Of a DNA stretch of 64,000 nt, positions 35,580 through 43,803 are shown piece by piece (positions within the stretch are counted from its first letter, which is position 1; each line of letters starts with the position of its first letter). The notes beneath the pieces are model-generated. The model saw only the letters and a list, made by a program, of their open reading frames with translations, did not search any database and was not told the DNA's origin. Source of the stretch: an uncultured Paracoccaceae bacterium (GTDB lineage: Bacteria; Pseudomonadota; Alphaproteobacteria; Rhodobacterales; Rhodobacteraceae); NCBI GenBank assembly GCA_947494445.1, contig CANLVD010000008.1, forward strand, positions 91,538-155,537. The letters are read 5' to 3'. The position numbers were made by a program, and so were the translations under genes.

Positions 35580-36178
35580 TCCATTGCTTCCTTCAAGGCT
35601 GCCAGACCGCGACGCACCCAGCTTTTCGCGGTTCCAACGGGGATATCCAGAACTGTCGCCAGTTCATTGTAGTTGTAGCCCTGAAAGTAACAGAGCAAGA
35701 GCGCGCGCCGGTAATCGGGGCGCAAGTCATTCAGCAATCGGCGCACAACCATGCTGTCGAGGGTTTGGCCGGTCTCATCAACCTCTCCGGCGATGTCGGG
35801 AACCTTGTCGGAGAACTCAACAAACCCGCGGGAGCGGTCGGACCGCAGCCGGTCTATCGCGCAGTTTCGGGTAATTGAGCCAACCCAGGACATCGGATTT
35901 CCGCCACCTGCCTTGAACTGGCCAGCGCGTTTCCAGATCCGGACGTATGTCTCCTGAACAACTTCGCTGGCCACTTCGCGGTCCCGAAGAACAGCCAATG
36001 CAACCCCGAACACGTAGCGACAACTGAGGTCATAGAAATGTCGAAACGCCGCACGGTCCCCAGACGCGCAGTCCTCAATCAGATCGGCCATCAATCGGGA
36101 TTGCTCTGCGGCCCCCATTTTTGTCCCCGTATATGCCGCCCTTTGTGACTTGGGCACCAGTTTGGTCACATTCACCAT
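35576..36178 (-). CDS. ECF sigma factor, RpoE/ChrR-type group
   Basis: About 200 residues with sigma-2 ('FRHFYDLSCRYVFGVALAVL', 'ASEVVQETYVRIWKRAGQFK', 'PMSWVGSITRNCAIDRLRSD') and sigma-4 ('DYRRALLLCYFQGYNYNELA', 'IPVGTAKSWVRRGLAALKEA'). The adjoining cupin anti-sigma overlaps its stop. The start is ambiguous: 36178 follows AAAGGG, but 36118 (MGAAEQSRL) follows GGGGA and would be preferred if the TGAAAC...TCTAAT element at 36177-36204 is the promoter. A likely autoregulated stress sigma factor. Confidence 0.88.
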   Translation of the reverse strand: MVNVTKLVPKSQRAAYTGTKMGAAEQSRLMADLIEDCASGDRAAFRHFYDLSCRYVFGVALAVLRDREVASEVVQETYVRIWKRAGQFKAGGGNPMSWVGSITRNCAIDRLRSDRSRGFVEFSDKVPDIAGEVDETGQTLDSMVVRRLLNDLRPDYRRALLLCYFQGYNYNELATVLDIPVGTAKSWVRRGLAALKEAME

Positions 36179-36224
36179 TAGACCCTTTCGTTGTCCCTGT
36201 TTCAAACAGAACGGACGCCAAGCG

Positions 36225-36719
36225 CTAATGTATGCACTCCATCAAAATTTTTTCTTCTGATCGTATCAGAGGTTGCCCTGTGGTGTCCGGACCGTCGACA
36301 ATGTCCGGACCAAAGCCATGCATGGTGATGGTGAAGTAGGCATAACCCTCGCATTTTGCAGCCACGAAACTGCGCAGTGACTGCCCTTTCAGAGAAACAG
36401 ACCCCATAGAGACCCAAGGCGCAGTCGCGTGCGTTCGGGTGATGATGTGCTGACGGTCATGCAGGGACGTGGCGGCGGCCAACCCAATCAGGCACCCAAT
36501 GGCAAAGGCTCCAAGCACCATAAGCATTCGATGGGCAGGCGGTGGACCTGCATTGATTGAGCCGCAAACCTCATCCAGTTCAGCCTCAATGCGCGCCAGC
36601 AGGTCCGGGTCTGGTTCAACATCGTGAACCAGATGCACAAGCGGCGTTGCGCGTTCAAGTTCACTCTTGCCCAGACGGGCCAAACCACGTCTCCAAAAGC
36701 GTTTGATGTCTTCCTTCAT
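36225..36719 (-). CDS. Single-pass membrane protein, possibly anti-sigma-like
   Basis: A 164-residue protein starting MKEDIKRFWRRGLARLGKSE. The cytoplasmic part contains 'PDPDLLARIEAELDEVCG', similar in pattern to the segment before the cupin of the neighbouring anti-sigma factor ('PPRDLFAAIEADIDAL'). One membrane helix lies at about 74-95 ('MVLGAFAIGCLIGLAAATSL'), then a small periplasmic domain ('WVSMGSVSLKGQSLRSFVAA', 'KCEGYAYFTITMHGFGPDI'). It is 20 bases upstream of the sigma gene region on the same strand. A membrane sensor feeding the sigma factor is a reasonable guess; no family is recognised. A GTG at 36776 could extend it by 19 residues. Confidence 0.6.
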   Translation of the reverse strand: MKEDIKRFWRRGLARLGKSELERATPLVHLVHDVEPDPDLLARIEAELDEVCGSINAGPPPAHRMLMVLGAFAIGCLIGLAAATSLHDRQHIITRTHATAPWVSMGSVSLKGQSLRSFVAAKCEGYAYFTITMHGFGPDIVDGPDTTGQPLIRSEEKILMECIH

Positions 36720-36994
36720 GTCAGTGTGTGCGGCCTGTTCAGTCTGCCCTTTGGAAGTCCAGACGGATGCCACCACGCGTAGGATGCAGTTGACTTAGCG
36801 TCGGCCTTTGGTGTTCGCGTTGAAATGGCAGCACGATTGTTCCTTGAACAACCCATAGAAGGGTTCGACGCAGTGGATCTGCTGGTCAGGCTACGCTGTA
36901 AGTCGAGCTAGTCATGGGTGAGGTCTACATGAAACCAAAACGAAGATAGATTAAATCTGTCGTGCAACAGTGAAGGTAGACCATCCCAAAGCAA

Positions 36995-37897
36995 TCAAAT
37001 GCGATCAAGGCGCCAGTCTGCAAACAGGCGGGATTGTCTTGAGAATGGCTGTGTGTCGAAACCTGCGAACAGGCCATCTTGCGTGACCAGCACGGTGCGC
37101 CAACCGCGGGCCGCTGCGCCAAGAATATCTGTATGAAGCGTGTCTCCACACATCGCGATCCGTTCCGGGTGCAGTGACGGCAGCGACTTTTCCACAAGGT
37201 CATAGACTTCCGGAAAGGGTTTCCCGAAAAACTGAACATGATCCGGGAACTGATCCGCAATCTCGTGTCCGAAATGCCCCGGCTCAATGGAAAAACCCTC
37301 GTCGCGAGGGGCGGCCAGATCGGCATTTCCGATGAGCAGCCGTCGCGGGTGTTTCTGCATGGACTTTACCAGCAGGTCCTGTCTTGAAGCGGCCCAGTTG
37401 GCGGTCGAAAGAAACAGAAACTGGTCGACAGCGTCGTAGTCTTCTGGTGCGTCAGCAAGGCGCGTAATATCCGCAGGCAGATCAACTAACCTGTCATTGT
37501 CAGCAGCCATGACCCCCCAATGTCCTTCAGCAAGGTTTTGAAGTGCCGCCTCCCGACTGGTTATGATTTCTTCGTCCCTGATGCGCAGTCCAAGGCGTTT
37601 GAATTTCGCGATTGCGCCATCGCGGTCGTAGCTGGCAGCATTTGTGAGGATGCGAATGGCGCATCCATGGTCGCGCAACTGATCCAGTCTTTTATCCGCA
37701 CCGGGGATCATCGTCTCACCCACGTTCAGCACACCGAATGCATCAAAGACGAAAGCATCGATCTGATCCGCAATGTCCAGCAACGACCGGATCTCAAGTG
37801 TTTCCTTCCAGGCAATCACGTCGGGAAACCGCGCTCGGACTTCTTGATACCGATCAAAGATAGACTGTGTCGTCAGCATATTTTCCCATTTCGCCAC
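36995..37897 (-). CDS. HAD-superfamily class IIA hydrolase (TIGR01459 / NagD-like)
   Basis: A 300-residue protein. Motif I reads 'AFVFDAFGVLNVGETMIPGA': the Asp nucleophile is present, but the usual second Asp two residues on is Phe, as in related proteins whose motif reads DLWGVL. Motif II is 'IRILTNAASYDR' and motif IV 'RIAMCGDTLHTDILGAAARG', with a NagD-type cap. A phosphatase acting on a small phosphate ester is expected. It is divergent from the DeoR gene across a region holding a long inverted repeat, so it probably belongs to the same regulon as the importer and phosphodiesterase. Confidence 0.85.
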   Translation of the reverse strand: MAKWENMLTTQSIFDRYQEVRARFPDVIAWKETLEIRSLLDIADQIDAFVFDAFGVLNVGETMIPGADKRLDQLRDHGCAIRILTNAASYDRDGAIAKFKRLGLRIRDEEIITSREAALQNLAEGHWGVMAADNDRLVDLPADITRLADAPEDYDAVDQFLFLSTANWAASRQDLLVKSMQKHPRRLLIGNADLAAPRDEGFSIEPGHFGHEIADQFPDHVQFFGKPFPEVYDLVEKSLPSLHPERIAMCGDTLHTDILGAAARGWRTVLVTQDGLFAGFDTQPFSRQSRLFADWRLDRI

Positions 37898-37956
37898 AAA
37901 ATCGGCCCTACGGAGGTCACCCTAAAGCAAAAATTCGCTAGGGAAAGAGAAAACCA

Positions 37957-38066
37957 CAAAACAACATTTTTTGAGTGACGCTTGTATCGCGAACGCGAAA
38001 ATTGCCAAGTGATGAGCCGTTTCTCGAAAAATAGGCTCGAAGCGACAAGACTAAAATGTTGTTTTG
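37957..38066. promoter_or_regulatory. Paired candidate DeoR operators (14-bp inverted repeat)
   Basis: CAAAACAACATTTT at 37957-37970 is exactly repeated in inverted orientation as AAAATGTTGTTTTG at 38053-38066, 82 bases apart. The pair frames the divergent promoters of the HAD gene (start 37897) and the DeoR gene (start 38115). The AT-rich blocks stand out against GC-rich surroundings. DeoR/GlpR proteins bind paired AT-rich sites and loop DNA (family knowledge); binding here is inferred. Confidence 0.6.
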
Positions 38067-38114
38067 TTGTTTTTGATGGCCTAACGTCACGTGAGACTCA
38101 CGGTCGAGGGCAGG

Positions 38115-38894
38115 ATGTCATCAAAAAAGCGAAAGCGGCGCGAAGCGATCTCAGCACTTGTGCTGGAGCACGGCGCCGTGACTGTCGGGTCGCTGGCGGA
38201 ACGCTTTGATGTATCAACGCAAACGATCAGGCGGGATGTGGACGCTCTGTGCGAGGGTGAGATGCTGCATCGCGTTCACGGCCGCATCGAACTGAGTCAG
38301 GAATTTCTGAACACACCTTTTGATCAGCGCGCAGGCACCAATCTGATGGGCAAACGCGCCATCGGCGAGGCGACTGCCAATCTGATACCCGATGGCTCTA
38401 CCCTTTTCATTTCCATCGGATCGACGCCACTAAGCGTGGCGCAGGCATTGCGCCGCCGCAAGGGATTGACTGTGATTACCAACAATCTCAGTGCGGCGAT
38501 GGCGCTGAGCGAAGAGGTCTCAAACCGGATCATCCTGCCGGGTGGAGAGGTTCGCCTGCCGGATCGTGATATTTTGGGAAATGAAGTCTTGGATTTCTTC
38601 GGCCGGTTCCGGGCCGAGTTTGCCGTTTTCGGAGCGGCAGGCATCGCCGAGGATGGCGGACTGCTGGAATTTCATACAACCGAGGTCCGCGCGACACAAA
38701 AGATTTGTGAAAACGCCCAACAGTCCCTTCTGGTGATCGATGGGTCCAAGTTCGGACGCCAAGCGCCTGCCTTGGGAGACAATATTGCCGACATGAGCCA
38801 GATCATCATCGACCGACGGCCAGGCGATCAATTCGCGCACCTGCTGACCGGGATCAGTGACAGGCTGCTTGTGGCTGAAGGACATGCATCATGA
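38115..38894 (+). CDS. DeoR/GlpR-family transcriptional regulator
   Basis: A 259-residue protein. The N-terminal winged helix-turn-helix ('GAVTVGSLAERFDVSTQTIR', 'RDVDALCEGEMLHRVHG') is typical of DeoR. The C-terminal sugar-phosphate sensing domain has 'DGSTLFISIGSTPLSVAQAL', 'TVITNNLSAAMAL', 'ILPGGEVRLPDRDILGNE' and 'LLVIDGSKFGRQAP'. ATG 38115 has GAGGGCAGG upstream; an ATG 24 bases earlier is less likely. It overlaps the ABC ATPase gene by ATGA, so it is the first gene of the import operon and probably represses it, relieved by a phosphorylated ligand such as a glycerol phosphate. Confidence 0.9.
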   Translation: MSSKKRKRREAISALVLEHGAVTVGSLAERFDVSTQTIRRDVDALCEGEMLHRVHGRIELSQEFLNTPFDQRAGTNLMGKRAIGEATANLIPDGSTLFISIGSTPLSVAQALRRRKGLTVITNNLSAAMALSEEVSNRIILPGGEVRLPDRDILGNEVLDFFGRFRAEFAVFGAAGIAEDGGLLEFHTTEVRATQKICENAQQSLLVIDGSKFGRQAPALGDNIADMSQIIIDRRPGDQFAHLLTGISDRLLVAEGHAS

Positions 38895-39910
38895 CTGTAT
38901 CTGCGTTTGTGAAACTTGATGACGTGGCAAAGCGCTGGAATGGCCAGCTTGGCGTTGAGGGGATAACGCTGGACATTCCCGAGGGCAGTTTTACCGCCCT
39001 GTTGGGACCGTCGGGGTGCGGCAAGTCAACGACGCTGCGTCTGTTGGCCGGACTTGAAATTCCCGACGAGGGCAAGATCCTGATCGACGGCAAGGATGTA
39101 ACCACCAGTGCGGCCTCTGACCGGAACCTGTCGATGGTGTTCCAGTCCTATGCGCTTTTCCCGCATCTGTCTGTTGCCGAAAACGTCGTATTCGGACTGA
39201 AGGTGCGGCGGGTGCCGAAGGCAGAGCGTCAGCAAAAGCTCCATCGCGCGCTGGAGATCACTGGATTGCTTGGCTTTGAGGGGCGCAAACCGGGAGAATT
39301 GTCTGGTGGTCAGCGCCAGCGTGTTGCCCTGGCGCGCGCGATCGTGGCGGGCCAGCGCCTGTGTCTGATGGATGAGCCCTTGTCCAACCTGGACGCAAAG
39401 CTGCGCAACGCCGTGCGCAAGGATATCAAGAAGTTGCAGCGCGATCTTGGCATCACGGTGGTCTATGTGACCCATGATCAAACCGAAGCGATGAGCATGG
39501 CCGACACAGTCGTCTTAATGAAAGACGGTCATATCCAGCAGATCGGCGCGCCCGAGGATCTTTACAGCCGTCCCACAAACACATTCGTGGCCGAATTTGT
39601 CGGTGCGCCGCCCATGTCGCTGATCGCATCAAAGGCACTGCCGGGCTTTGGAGAGGACAAGACCATCGGCATTCGCGCGGAAAATGTCCAGATCGCGCCA
39701 AAAGGCGAGGGCCGGCTGAGGTGTACCGTGATCGAGAGCGAATTTCTCGGATCCGAAACCCTGATTGGTCTGGGCCACGCGGATGCCACAGGTCTTTGCG
39801 TTCTCAAGCCGGGTCTTTCGATGCTGTCTGAAGGAAACGAGCTCGATATTACTTTTGCTGACGAAAACCTGCACGTCTTTGACGCGGCGGGACAACGGTT
39901 GGCGGGGTGA
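38891..39910 (+). CDS. ABC importer ATPase, MalK/UgpC type
   Basis: A 339-residue protein. Walker A 'LLGPSGCGKSTTLRLLAGLE', Q loop 'MVFQSYALFPHLSVAENV', signature 'LSGGQRQRVALARAI', Walker B 'RLCLMDEPLSNLDAKLR', switch His 'YVTHDQTEAMSMAD'. The C-terminal TOBE/OB regulatory domain (about 240-339) is that of the CUT1/UgpC group. It energises the permease pair encoded downstream. ATGA overlap with the DeoR gene; 45 bases to the binding-protein gene. Confidence 0.93.
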   Translation: MTVSAFVKLDDVAKRWNGQLGVEGITLDIPEGSFTALLGPSGCGKSTTLRLLAGLEIPDEGKILIDGKDVTTSAASDRNLSMVFQSYALFPHLSVAENVVFGLKVRRVPKAERQQKLHRALEITGLLGFEGRKPGELSGGQRQRVALARAIVAGQRLCLMDEPLSNLDAKLRNAVRKDIKKLQRDLGITVVYVTHDQTEAMSMADTVVLMKDGHIQQIGAPEDLYSRPTNTFVAEFVGAPPMSLIASKALPGFGEDKTIGIRAENVQIAPKGEGRLRCTVIESEFLGSETLIGLGHADATGLCVLKPGLSMLSEGNELDITFADENLHVFDAAGQRLAG

Positions 39911-39955
39911 CACCTGACCGGCCACACAAATGACGACAAACCAAGGGAGAAGATC

Positions 39956-41224
39956 ATGAAACCGATTTCAACAACAGGATTTGGCCTGGCCGCTGCGATG
40001 GCAGTCAGTCTTGCCGCCTCCGCCAGTGCTGAAACTGAACTGACGATGTATTATCCGATTGCCGTCGGGGGTGCATTGACCGAGGTGGTCGATGGGATCG
40101 TTGCAGATTTTGAAGCGGCAAACCCTGACATCAAGGTCAATGCGATCTATTCCGGCAACTATGATGACACACGCGTGCGGGCCTTGTCCGCGCTTGCTTC
40201 TGGCGAGCCTGCGCAGTTGGCGGTGATGTTCTCAATCGATGCCTACGACCTCATCGAGCAAGACCTGATCGTCCCGTTTGAGGATGTGGCAACATCGGAT
40301 GCGGACAAGGCATGGCTTGGTGGTTTCTACCCCGCGCTGATGGCCAATGGCGCGATTGAGGGCAAGACTTGGGGCATTCCGTTCCAGCGGTCCACCATTG
40401 TTGCCTATTACAACAAGGACCTGTTCCGCGCGGCCGGACTTGACCCGGAGGCACCTCCCACAACCTGGGACGAGATGATCGAGACCGGCAAGGCTCTGAC
40501 CAGCGCGGACACATATGGGCTGATGATCCCATCCACCGGTTATCCGTACTGGATGTTCCAGGCCCTCGCGATCCAGAATGGCAAAGAGGTGATGTCGGGC
40601 GATGGTCTGACCACGTATTTCGATGATCCAATAGTCGTTGAGACGCTGGAATTCTGGAAATCGCTGTCAACTGAACATGGCATCATGCCGACCGGCACCG
40701 TTGAATGGGGCACTTTGCGCCAGGCTTTTCTTGAAGGTCAAACCGCAATGATGTGGCATTCCACCGGAAACCTGACGGCTGTGAAGAACGGCGCCAGCTT
40801 TGACTTTGGTGTGGCGGAACTGCCTGCCAATGTGCGCAAAGGGTCGCCAACAGGTGGCGGCAACTTCTACCTCTTCAAGGATACATCGGATGAGGAGAAA
40901 GCGGCCGCGATGAAACTGATTCAGTTCATGACCTCGCCTGAACAGGCCGCAGCCTGGTCAATTGGCACTGGTTACATGGGGGTTTCCGCCGCAGCCTATG
41001 AGACCGATGCATTGAAAGCCTACACGGCTGAATTTCCGCCGGCACTGGTCGCCCGCAACCAACTTGAAAATGCCGTCGCTGAGTTTTCGACCTTTGAAAC
41101 CGCACGTGTGCGTGATGGTCTGAACAACGCGATCCAGTCTGCTCTGACAGGTGCAAAAGACCCGGCAGATGCTTTGGCTGAGGCACAGGCAGCTGCGGAA
41201 CGTCTGCTCAAGGACTACCAGTAA
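39956..41224 (+). CDS. ABC importer substrate-binding protein, UgpB-like
   Basis: A 422-residue periplasmic protein with a signal peptide ending 'LAASASAETELTMYYPIAVG'. The mature part resembles family-1 binding proteins of the UgpB type: 'VDGIVADFEAANPDIKVNAI', 'WGIPFQRSTIVAYYNKDLFR', 'MWHSTGNLTAV', 'GSPTGGGNFYLFKDTSDEEK'. UgpB binds glycerol 3-phosphate or glycerophosphocholine. The adjoining phosphodiesterase and phosphate transporter genes suggest a glycerophosphodiester or other phosphoester ligand here (inference). GGGAGA precedes the ATG. A hairpin follows the stop. Confidence 0.9.
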   Translation: MKPISTTGFGLAAAMAVSLAASASAETELTMYYPIAVGGALTEVVDGIVADFEAANPDIKVNAIYSGNYDDTRVRALSALASGEPAQLAVMFSIDAYDLIEQDLIVPFEDVATSDADKAWLGGFYPALMANGAIEGKTWGIPFQRSTIVAYYNKDLFRAAGLDPEAPPTTWDEMIETGKALTSADTYGLMIPSTGYPYWMFQALAIQNGKEVMSGDGLTTYFDDPIVVETLEFWKSLSTEHGIMPTGTVEWGTLRQAFLEGQTAMMWHSTGNLTAVKNGASFDFGVAELPANVRKGSPTGGGNFYLFKDTSDEEKAAAMKLIQFMTSPEQAAAWSIGTGYMGVSAAAYETDALKAYTAEFPPALVARNQLENAVAEFSTFETARVRDGLNNAIQSALTGAKDPADALAEAQAAAERLLKDYQ

Positions 41225-41234
41225 GTATCCAACA

Positions 41235-41260
41235 GGGCCGGTGTCGTACCGCACTGGCCC
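41235..41260 (+). terminator. Intercistronic hairpin after the binding-protein gene
   Basis: GGGCCGGTG (41235-41243) pairs with CACTGGCCC (41252-41260), a 9-bp stem with one G-T wobble, 11 bases after the binding-protein stop and followed by TTGTTG. Such hairpins behind binding-protein genes commonly stabilise the upstream mRNA or partly terminate it, giving excess binding protein over permease. Confidence 0.55.
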
Positions 41261-41287
41261 TTGTTGCCCCATTTCGGGAGACGCGCA

Positions 41288-42181
41288 ATGTCCGCACATG
41301 CCAACCTGGAACGCCGCAGACAAGCCATCTATGGCTGGCTTCTGCTGTCTCCTGCCGCTGTTTTGCTTACCCTTTTCGCGTTCTACCCCTCGATAGCAAC
41401 ACTGTGGTCGAGCATGTTCTCCCGTGGCACCCGGCGCAGACCGTCTGAGTTTGTCGGGACGGAAAACTATGCGGATCTCTTTGCAGACCCAACCTTTTGG
41501 ATCGTGGTCAAAAACAACCTGCTTTACGCAGGTGTCACCATTCCGGTGTCGATCTTCATCGCCCTGTCGATGGCGCTTTGGGCCAATTCAAAGATCTCGG
41601 CGCGCGGTTTTGTCCGAACCGCCTATTTTACGCCAACCGTGCTGCCCATGATTGCGGCGGCCAACCTGTGGCTGTTTTTCTACACGCCCGGATTGGGTGT
41701 TCTGGACCAGATCGGTAGCCTCTTTGGCCTGCCGTCGGTCAACTGGCTTGGCCAGCCGGAAACAGCCCTTTGGGCAATTATCATCGTGACGATCTGGAAG
41801 GAGGCGGGGTTTTTCATGATTTTCTATCTCGCGGCCCTGCAGACAATCCCTGAGGACCTCAAGGAAGCTGCCGATATCGAAGGTGCCAGCCGATGGACCT
41901 ACACACGCCGCATCGTGCTGCCACTTCTTATGCCCACAACACTGTTCATTGCGGTGAATGCGATGATCAACTCCGTCAAGCTGATTGATCACCTCTTTAT
42001 CCTGACCAAGGGTGGTCCGTCAGATGCATCCAAACTGATCTTGTACTATATTTGGGAGATGGCGTTCGCGTTCTTCGACGCTCCAAGTGCTGCGGCCATG
42101 ACCATCATGGTCATCGTGGTTCTCGGGATCGTTGCGGCCATTCAGTTCTTTTATCTCGACAAAAGGACGCATTACCAATGA
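41288..42181 (+). CDS. ABC importer permease, UgpA/MalF-like
   Basis: A 297-residue membrane protein with six predicted helices and the EAA loop in 'TIPEDLKEAADIEGASRWTY', continuing 'TRRIVLPLLMPT'. The early part 'YGWLLLSPAAVLLTLFAFYP' is typical of CUT1-family first permeases. The start at 41288 has GGGAG correctly placed; an in-frame ATG 27 bases earlier lies in the hairpin leader. It overlaps the second permease gene by ATGA. Confidence 0.92.
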   Translation: MSAHANLERRRQAIYGWLLLSPAAVLLTLFAFYPSIATLWSSMFSRGTRRRPSEFVGTENYADLFADPTFWIVVKNNLLYAGVTIPVSIFIALSMALWANSKISARGFVRTAYFTPTVLPMIAAANLWLFFYTPGLGVLDQIGSLFGLPSVNWLGQPETALWAIIIVTIWKEAGFFMIFYLAALQTIPEDLKEAADIEGASRWTYTRRIVLPLLMPTTLFIAVNAMINSVKLIDHLFILTKGGPSDASKLILYYIWEMAFAFFDAPSAAAMTIMVIVVLGIVAAIQFFYLDKRTHYQ

Positions 42182-42987
42182 AGGGCCTGATCAAGTTCCT
42201 GGACAGCTTTGGTGCCATTCTGTTGGCGATCATCTGGATTGCCCCGCTGTTGTTTGCGTTCTGGGCGGCAACCCATTCAACATCCGATGCCGTCAACCTG
42301 AACCTCTTCTCGGCCTGGACGTTGGAGAATTTCCGGGTGGCATGGTCGGGCGCTCCTTGGCTGAAATACTTCATCAACACCTTCTTGCTTGTGACAGTGA
42401 TCCTGATCGGACAGTTCATCCTGACAACGCTTGCGGGCTTTGCCTTTGCGCAGCTGCAATTCCCTGGCAAGGACTTCGTGTTTATTCTGGTCTTGATGCA
42501 GCTGTTCATCCTACCTGAAGTCCTGATCGTCGAGAACTATGCCATGGTCTCTCGTCTCGGCCTCTTTGACTCGACCCTTGGCGTGGGCATGCCCTACATG
42601 GCCAGCGCCTTCGGCATTTTTCTGATGCGACAATCCTTCAAAGGTGTCCCGATCGAGTTGCACGAAGCTGCCCGGATCGAAGGTTGCGGTCTGCTGGGTA
42701 TCTTGTGGCGGGTCTATGTACCGCTCGCCAAGCCCACGTATCTGGCATACGCCTTGGTGTCTGTATCGACCCATTGGAACAACTTTCTTTGGCCGTTGAT
42801 CGTCACGAACTCTCCGGAAACACGGCCCCTGACCGTTGGGTTGTCGATCTTTGGCGCACCAGAAAATGGTGTTGATATCAGCATCATTTCCGCGGCCACG
42901 CTGATGTCGGTTGCCCCACTGTTGATTGCTTTCCTGATCTTCCAGCGCCAGTTTGTTCAGGCCTTTCTGCGAGCAGGGATCAAATGA
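42178..42987 (+). CDS. ABC importer permease, UgpE/MalG-like
   Basis: A 269-residue membrane protein with six helices, opening 'LDSFGAILLAIIWIAPLLFA'. The EAA loop is 'VPIELHEAARIEGCGLLGIL', then 'VYVPLAKPTYLAYALV' and 'HWNNFLWPLIVTNSPETRPL', all typical of the second CUT1 permease. It forms the heterodimeric channel with the preceding gene. ATG 42178 overlaps the stop of that gene; an earlier in-frame start would lie deep inside it. It also overlaps the phosphodiesterase gene. Confidence 0.92.
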   Translation: MKGLIKFLDSFGAILLAIIWIAPLLFAFWAATHSTSDAVNLNLFSAWTLENFRVAWSGAPWLKYFINTFLLVTVILIGQFILTTLAGFAFAQLQFPGKDFVFILVLMQLFILPEVLIVENYAMVSRLGLFDSTLGVGMPYMASAFGIFLMRQSFKGVPIELHEAARIEGCGLLGILWRVYVPLAKPTYLAYALVSVSTHWNNFLWPLIVTNSPETRPLTVGLSIFGAPENGVDISIISAATLMSVAPLLIAFLIFQRQFVQAFLRAGIK

Positions 42988-43775
42988 CCACCATTCTTCA
43001 AATCTCGGATACTCATATCGTGCCACAAGGTTTGCTTGTGTCGCGGGGTCTGGACACGGCCGATGCCCTGGGGCGTCTGGTCAAACGCATTACAAGCATC
43101 CTTGATCGGATCGAGCCGGTGAGTTCCGTTCTTGTCAGCGGTGATCTGAGCGATGATGGACAAGCTGAAAGCTACGCGCTGTTCAAAACGTTGATGGCCC
43201 CTTTGAACCTTCCCCTTGATGTGATCCCCGGCAATCACGATGCGCGCGAGGCCATGCGGGAAGCATTTGCGGATCATCTTCCCGCAAGCGGCCCCCTGAA
43301 CTGGGCGCGCGCAGTTGGAGCTGTCCGTCTCATAGGGCTTGATACGCTTGTCGAAGGGCAAGGTGCTGGAACGCTTTTGTCCGAAAGCCTGGCCTTTCTC
43401 GAACAAGCTCTCTTGGATGCTGGCGAAATGCCAGTCCTTCTGGCGCTTCATCACCCGCCGTTTCAAAGCGGCATTGGGTTCATGGACCAGATCGGATTGA
43501 CCAACCGCGAAACTCTACGGGATGTCGTGACCGGCCATGCTGGACCCTTGCGCATGGTTTGCGGCCACATCCATAACATGATGGTTTCTGACATGGGCGG
43601 TCATATAGCAATCTCTTGCCCGTCGCCCTGCAGTACGTTTTCCTATGACCTCCGTGCAGATGCACCAGTCGGTTTCATGGCGCAGGAGGATGGCTTTCTG
43701 TTGCATCGATGGGACACCGAATTCCAGACGATCCGCATCGGACTGGAAGCCGGACCGGGACCTTTTCCATTCTGA
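42984..43775 (+). CDS. Calcineurin-like metallophosphodiesterase (GpdQ/CpdA type)
   Basis: A 263-residue binuclear metallophosphoesterase with all five signature blocks: 'ILQISDTHIV' (DxH), 'VLVSGDLSDDG' (GDxxD), 'VIPGNHDAREAM' (GNHD), 'LLALHHPPF' (H) and 'MVCGHIHNMM' (GHxH). Close relatives hydrolyse cyclic nucleotides (CpdA) or glycerophosphodiesters (GpdQ). Being cotranslated with a Ugp-like importer and followed by a Na/Pi transporter argues for a nutritional phosphodiester. No signal peptide, so the substrate is cut after import. Confidence 0.88.
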   Translation: MTTILQISDTHIVPQGLLVSRGLDTADALGRLVKRITSILDRIEPVSSVLVSGDLSDDGQAESYALFKTLMAPLNLPLDVIPGNHDAREAMREAFADHLPASGPLNWARAVGAVRLIGLDTLVEGQGAGTLLSESLAFLEQALLDAGEMPVLLALHHPPFQSGIGFMDQIGLTNRETLRDVVTGHAGPLRMVCGHIHNMMVSDMGGHIAISCPSPCSTFSYDLRADAPVGFMAQEDGFLLHRWDTEFQTIRIGLEAGPGPFPF

Positions 43776-43803
43776 TGATCCCAGCTGAACGGAAGTGTAC
43801 GAC

